Assembly (NCBI GenBank): GCA_947489585.1 | Contig: CANLEE010000003.1 | Location: forward strand, 62,001-126,000 | Source: an uncultured Psychroserpens sp. | GTDB taxonomy: Bacteria > Bacteroidota > Bacteroidia > Flavobacteriales > Flavobacteriaceae | DNA length: 64,000 nucleotides | Reading direction: 5' to 3' | Part shown: in pieces, positions 61,161 through 64,000 of the stretch | How positions within the stretch are numbered: position 1 is the first letter of the stretch | Layout of the letters: the number at the start of each line of letters is the position of its first letter | The notes under the pieces: generated by a model | The model's input: only the letters and a program-made list of their open reading frames with translations | Database searches by the model: none | Told to the model about the DNA's origin: nothing | Translations under genes and position numbers: made by a program

Positions 61161-61886
61161 ATGAGAACAAAATATATAGCATTGTCCCCTATTTATAGTA
61201 CAGACTCTAACTTAATAAATCAAGCAACATATAACAGTGATTTTAAAAGTTTACGTTGTTTAAAATGGAGTGTTCCTTTAAATGAGCGTGAAAATGTTAT
61301 AGGTGTTTACGGTGAAGATTTCTTTACTAATCATGTTGCGAATCAATGTGGTTTTCAGCTGTCAAATATTGAAAGTGATTGGCTAGTAAATGTTCCTTAT
61401 GAGTATTTAAAGCGGACTATTAATTATGAAAAACTAAAAGACACTTCAATAAAAAATAGTTTCATTAAACCTGTAGATACTAAGTATTTTAAAGCTGGTA
61501 TTTACAAAACGAAAGAGGAAATTAATGGTTATAACAGTTTAGATAAAGATCAATTTGTATATACAAGTACTATTGTCGAATGGGATTGTGAGATTAGAAC
61601 ATTCATTCAAGATTATTCAATAGAAACCTATTCGACATATCTTAAAAATGGAGAATGTCTGTTTAACGTTAATATTCCAATAGACAAAGATGGTTTTAAA
61701 AAATTTACAACTGCTTTTCTAAGTGATTCAAATGTAAAACTTCCAAAAGCCATTGTTGTAGACTTTGGGTATATCAAAAATTTAGGATGGGCAGTTATTG
61801 AAGCAAACCCAGTATATAGCTCAGGAATTTATGCTTGTGACCCAGAAAAAGTTCTTGAGATTATCATCAAAAGCTGTGAAAATTAA
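61161..61886 (+). CDS. ATP-grasp domain protein, R2K-like clade
   Basis: 241 residues. The N-terminal half is a variable substrate domain. From about 95 an ATP-grasp core is seen: FIKPVDTKYFKAGIY (ATP-binding Lys), VEWDCEIRTFIQDYSI and VVDFGYIKNLGWAVIEANP (the final Asp, Glu and Asn metal and ATP ligands). R2K-type ATP-grasps occur in conflict and RNA-repair loci, where they are predicted to ligate an unknown small group. The substrate could be RNA, tRNA or a repair protein; this is open. Confidence 0.78.
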   Translation: MRTKYIALSPIYSTDSNLINQATYNSDFKSLRCLKWSVPLNERENVIGVYGEDFFTNHVANQCGFQLSNIESDWLVNVPYEYLKRTINYEKLKDTSIKNSFIKPVDTKYFKAGIYKTKEEINGYNSLDKDQFVYTSTIVEWDCEIRTFIQDYSIETYSTYLKNGECLFNVNIPIDKDGFKKFTTAFLSDSNVKLPKAIVVDFGYIKNLGWAVIEANPVYSSGIYACDPEKVLEIIIKSCEN

Positions 61887-61899
61887 ATTATTTTTTTAC

Positions 61900-61935
61900 T
61901 ACGCAAAAAGATTGCGCAATAGGGTTAAATATTTG
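61900..61935 (+). promoter_or_regulatory. Operator/promoter C, upstream of rtcB
   Basis: Inverted repeat TACGCAAAAAGATTGCGCA (61900-61918) ends 17 nt before the last base of the -7-like box AATATTTG (61928-61935), the same layout as promoters A and B. Transcription should begin near 61940, giving rtcB a leader of about 90 nt. Confidence 0.78.
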
Positions 61936-61951
61936 CATTGTAATCATAAAG

Positions 61952-63424
<1,473 letters not shown>

Positions 63425-63442
63425 CATATCTTAGAAAGAGAA

Positions 63443-63472
63443 AAAGTGGGCTGACTTCGGTTGGTCTGCTTT
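63443..63472 (+). other. Intercistronic UUCG hairpin after rtcB
   Basis: AAAGTGGGCTGAC (63443-63455), loop TTCG, GTTGGTCTGCTTT (63460-63472): 13 consecutive pairs, including six G-U, closed by a C(UUCG)G tetraloop. No T-run follows. The G-U choice keeps the RNA stem stable while the DNA is not a perfect palindrome, a sign of selection on the transcript. Confidence 0.65.
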
Positions 63473-63494
63473 ACATAAGTAAATATTAAAACAC

Positions 63495-63956
63495 ATGAAG
63501 CATATAAGGAATATCATTGGTTTTACTATAGTCATTCCAATAATTATAGTTGTTATTATAATTATTAGTCCATTTATTATTTATGCTATAATCTCAGGAG
63601 GAGTTAAAAAGTATAAAGACAGAAAGAAACTTAAAGAGTTACTTTATTCCAATAATGGTCAAATCTATTTTATATCTGCTTATTATAATTTATATGACCT
63701 TTCAAAGGTGATAAGAGAAAAGTATCAGGAAATTATTTGTATACGAATTGAAAAAGATTCGAAGCCTGATATATTGACAGAATATTTAATAAAAGAATGT
63801 GGTAACCATAGCTATCCTAGATTGATAAAAATTGAAAACAATCGTTTGGTACATAAAGTGCATTACAATTCTTTCAAGAATCTTTATAAACGAAAAAATG
63901 ATATTGAGGCTTTTTTAGATTTAATCGAAAAATCTATACATAATCTTAAAAACTAA
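63495..63956 (+). CDS. Small membrane-anchored hypothetical protein
   Basis: 153 residues. One long N-terminal hydrophobic stretch (FTIVIPIIIVVIIIISPFII, about 10-35) anchors a cytoplasmic domain of about 110 residues with an alternating strand-helix pattern (NNGQIYFISAYYNLYDLSKV; EIICIRIEKDSKPDILTEYL; NHSYPRLIKIENNRLVHKVH). The layout resembles thioredoxin-like or Rossmann-like small folds, but there is no C-x-x-C. No family is recognised. It follows rtcB by 70 nt and the next gene starts 4 nt after it. Confidence 0.6.
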   Translation: MKHIRNIIGFTIVIPIIIVVIIIISPFIIYAIISGGVKKYKDRKKLKELLYSNNGQIYFISAYYNLYDLSKVIREKYQEIICIRIEKDSKPDILTEYLIKECGNHSYPRLIKIENNRLVHKVHYNSFKNLYKRKNDIEAFLDLIEKSIHNLKN

Positions 63957-63960
63957 AACA

Positions 63961-64000
63961 ATGAAAACTAAAATACTAGAAAAACTCTCTGAAATAGAAA
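63961..64000 (+). CDS. Start of a further gene, cut by the window end
   Basis: ATG at 63961 begins MKTKILEKLSEIE and remains open to the window edge. The leading L-x-x-I-E helix is what one sees at the start of COG3541-type nucleotidyltransferases, which are common RtcB neighbours in RNA-repair loci, but 13 residues cannot settle it. Close spacing (4 nt) suggests it belongs to the rtcB transcript. Confidence 0.4.
   Translation, partial: MKTKILEKLSEIE

Overview
The window is chromosomal DNA from a marine-type member of the Flavobacteriaceae (Bacteroidota). The signs are low GC content, TAnnTTTG-type -7 promoter boxes, near absence of Shine-Dalgarno sequences, type IX secretion C-terminal domains (type A and gliding-associated type B), an IPExxxVDY-family protein and an OmpA protein with thrombospondin type 3 repeats. 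No transposase, prophage or CRISPR array was seen.

Bases 1-53300 are mostly ordinary chromosome. In order: a DMT transporter (partial); a heavy-metal-domain lipoprotein; a CYTH enzyme; dinB; a minus-strand group acpP-fabF-rnc-IPExxxVDY-pyk; purN-rnhA; a START protein; a PfkB kinase; purF; two near-identical small RNA genes exactly 300 bp apart (12052-12425); sod; an AddA/AddB-like helicase-nuclease pair separated by kbl and ompA; hydrolases; tRNA-Ala(GGC); a MATE transporter; queD; an LpxH-like enzyme; a frameshifted sulfatase lipoprotein; MFS-recJ; an ECF sigma operon; a UDG-zinc ribbon-rsmI group; a large DUF11 surface protein; tdk-alr; mscL; asd; a diheme cytochrome; and two tandem VCBS/ASPIC type IX secreted paralogues.

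Bases 53300-64000 hold an RNA-repair island, which is the main result. It contains a WYL-domain regulator, an unknown protein, a candidate structured RNA, a TPR protein, a metallophosphoesterase, two 41-codon mini-ORFs each followed by a terminator, then 22 tightly packed tRNA genes (57575-59476). After these come a YkuK/DUF458 RNase H-like protein, a T4 Rnl2-type RNA ligase, an R2K-type ATP-grasp protein, an RtcB ligase, a membrane protein and the first codons of another gene.

The tRNA array carries exactly one tRNA for every codon box of the standard code except threonine. Four-codon boxes are read by U34 anticodons and no box is read twice. The tRNAs look divergent: both Leu tRNAs lack the class II variable arm, several stems carry mismatches, and the tRNA-Trp gene is interrupted by a 51-nt insert exactly between positions 33 and 34, next to the anticodon.

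Three promoters in the island (54361, 56874, 61900) carry the same 19-bp inverted repeat at a fixed 17-18 nt from the end of the -7 box, where a -33 element would normally lie. This marks a local regulon, probably run by the WYL protein. My reading is an inducible response to RNA damage: two chemically complementary ligases plus a phosphoesterase mend cut tRNAs, while the array supplies a spare, nuclease-evading tRNA set. The gene identities and tRNA folds are visible in the sequence; the physiological role is inference.
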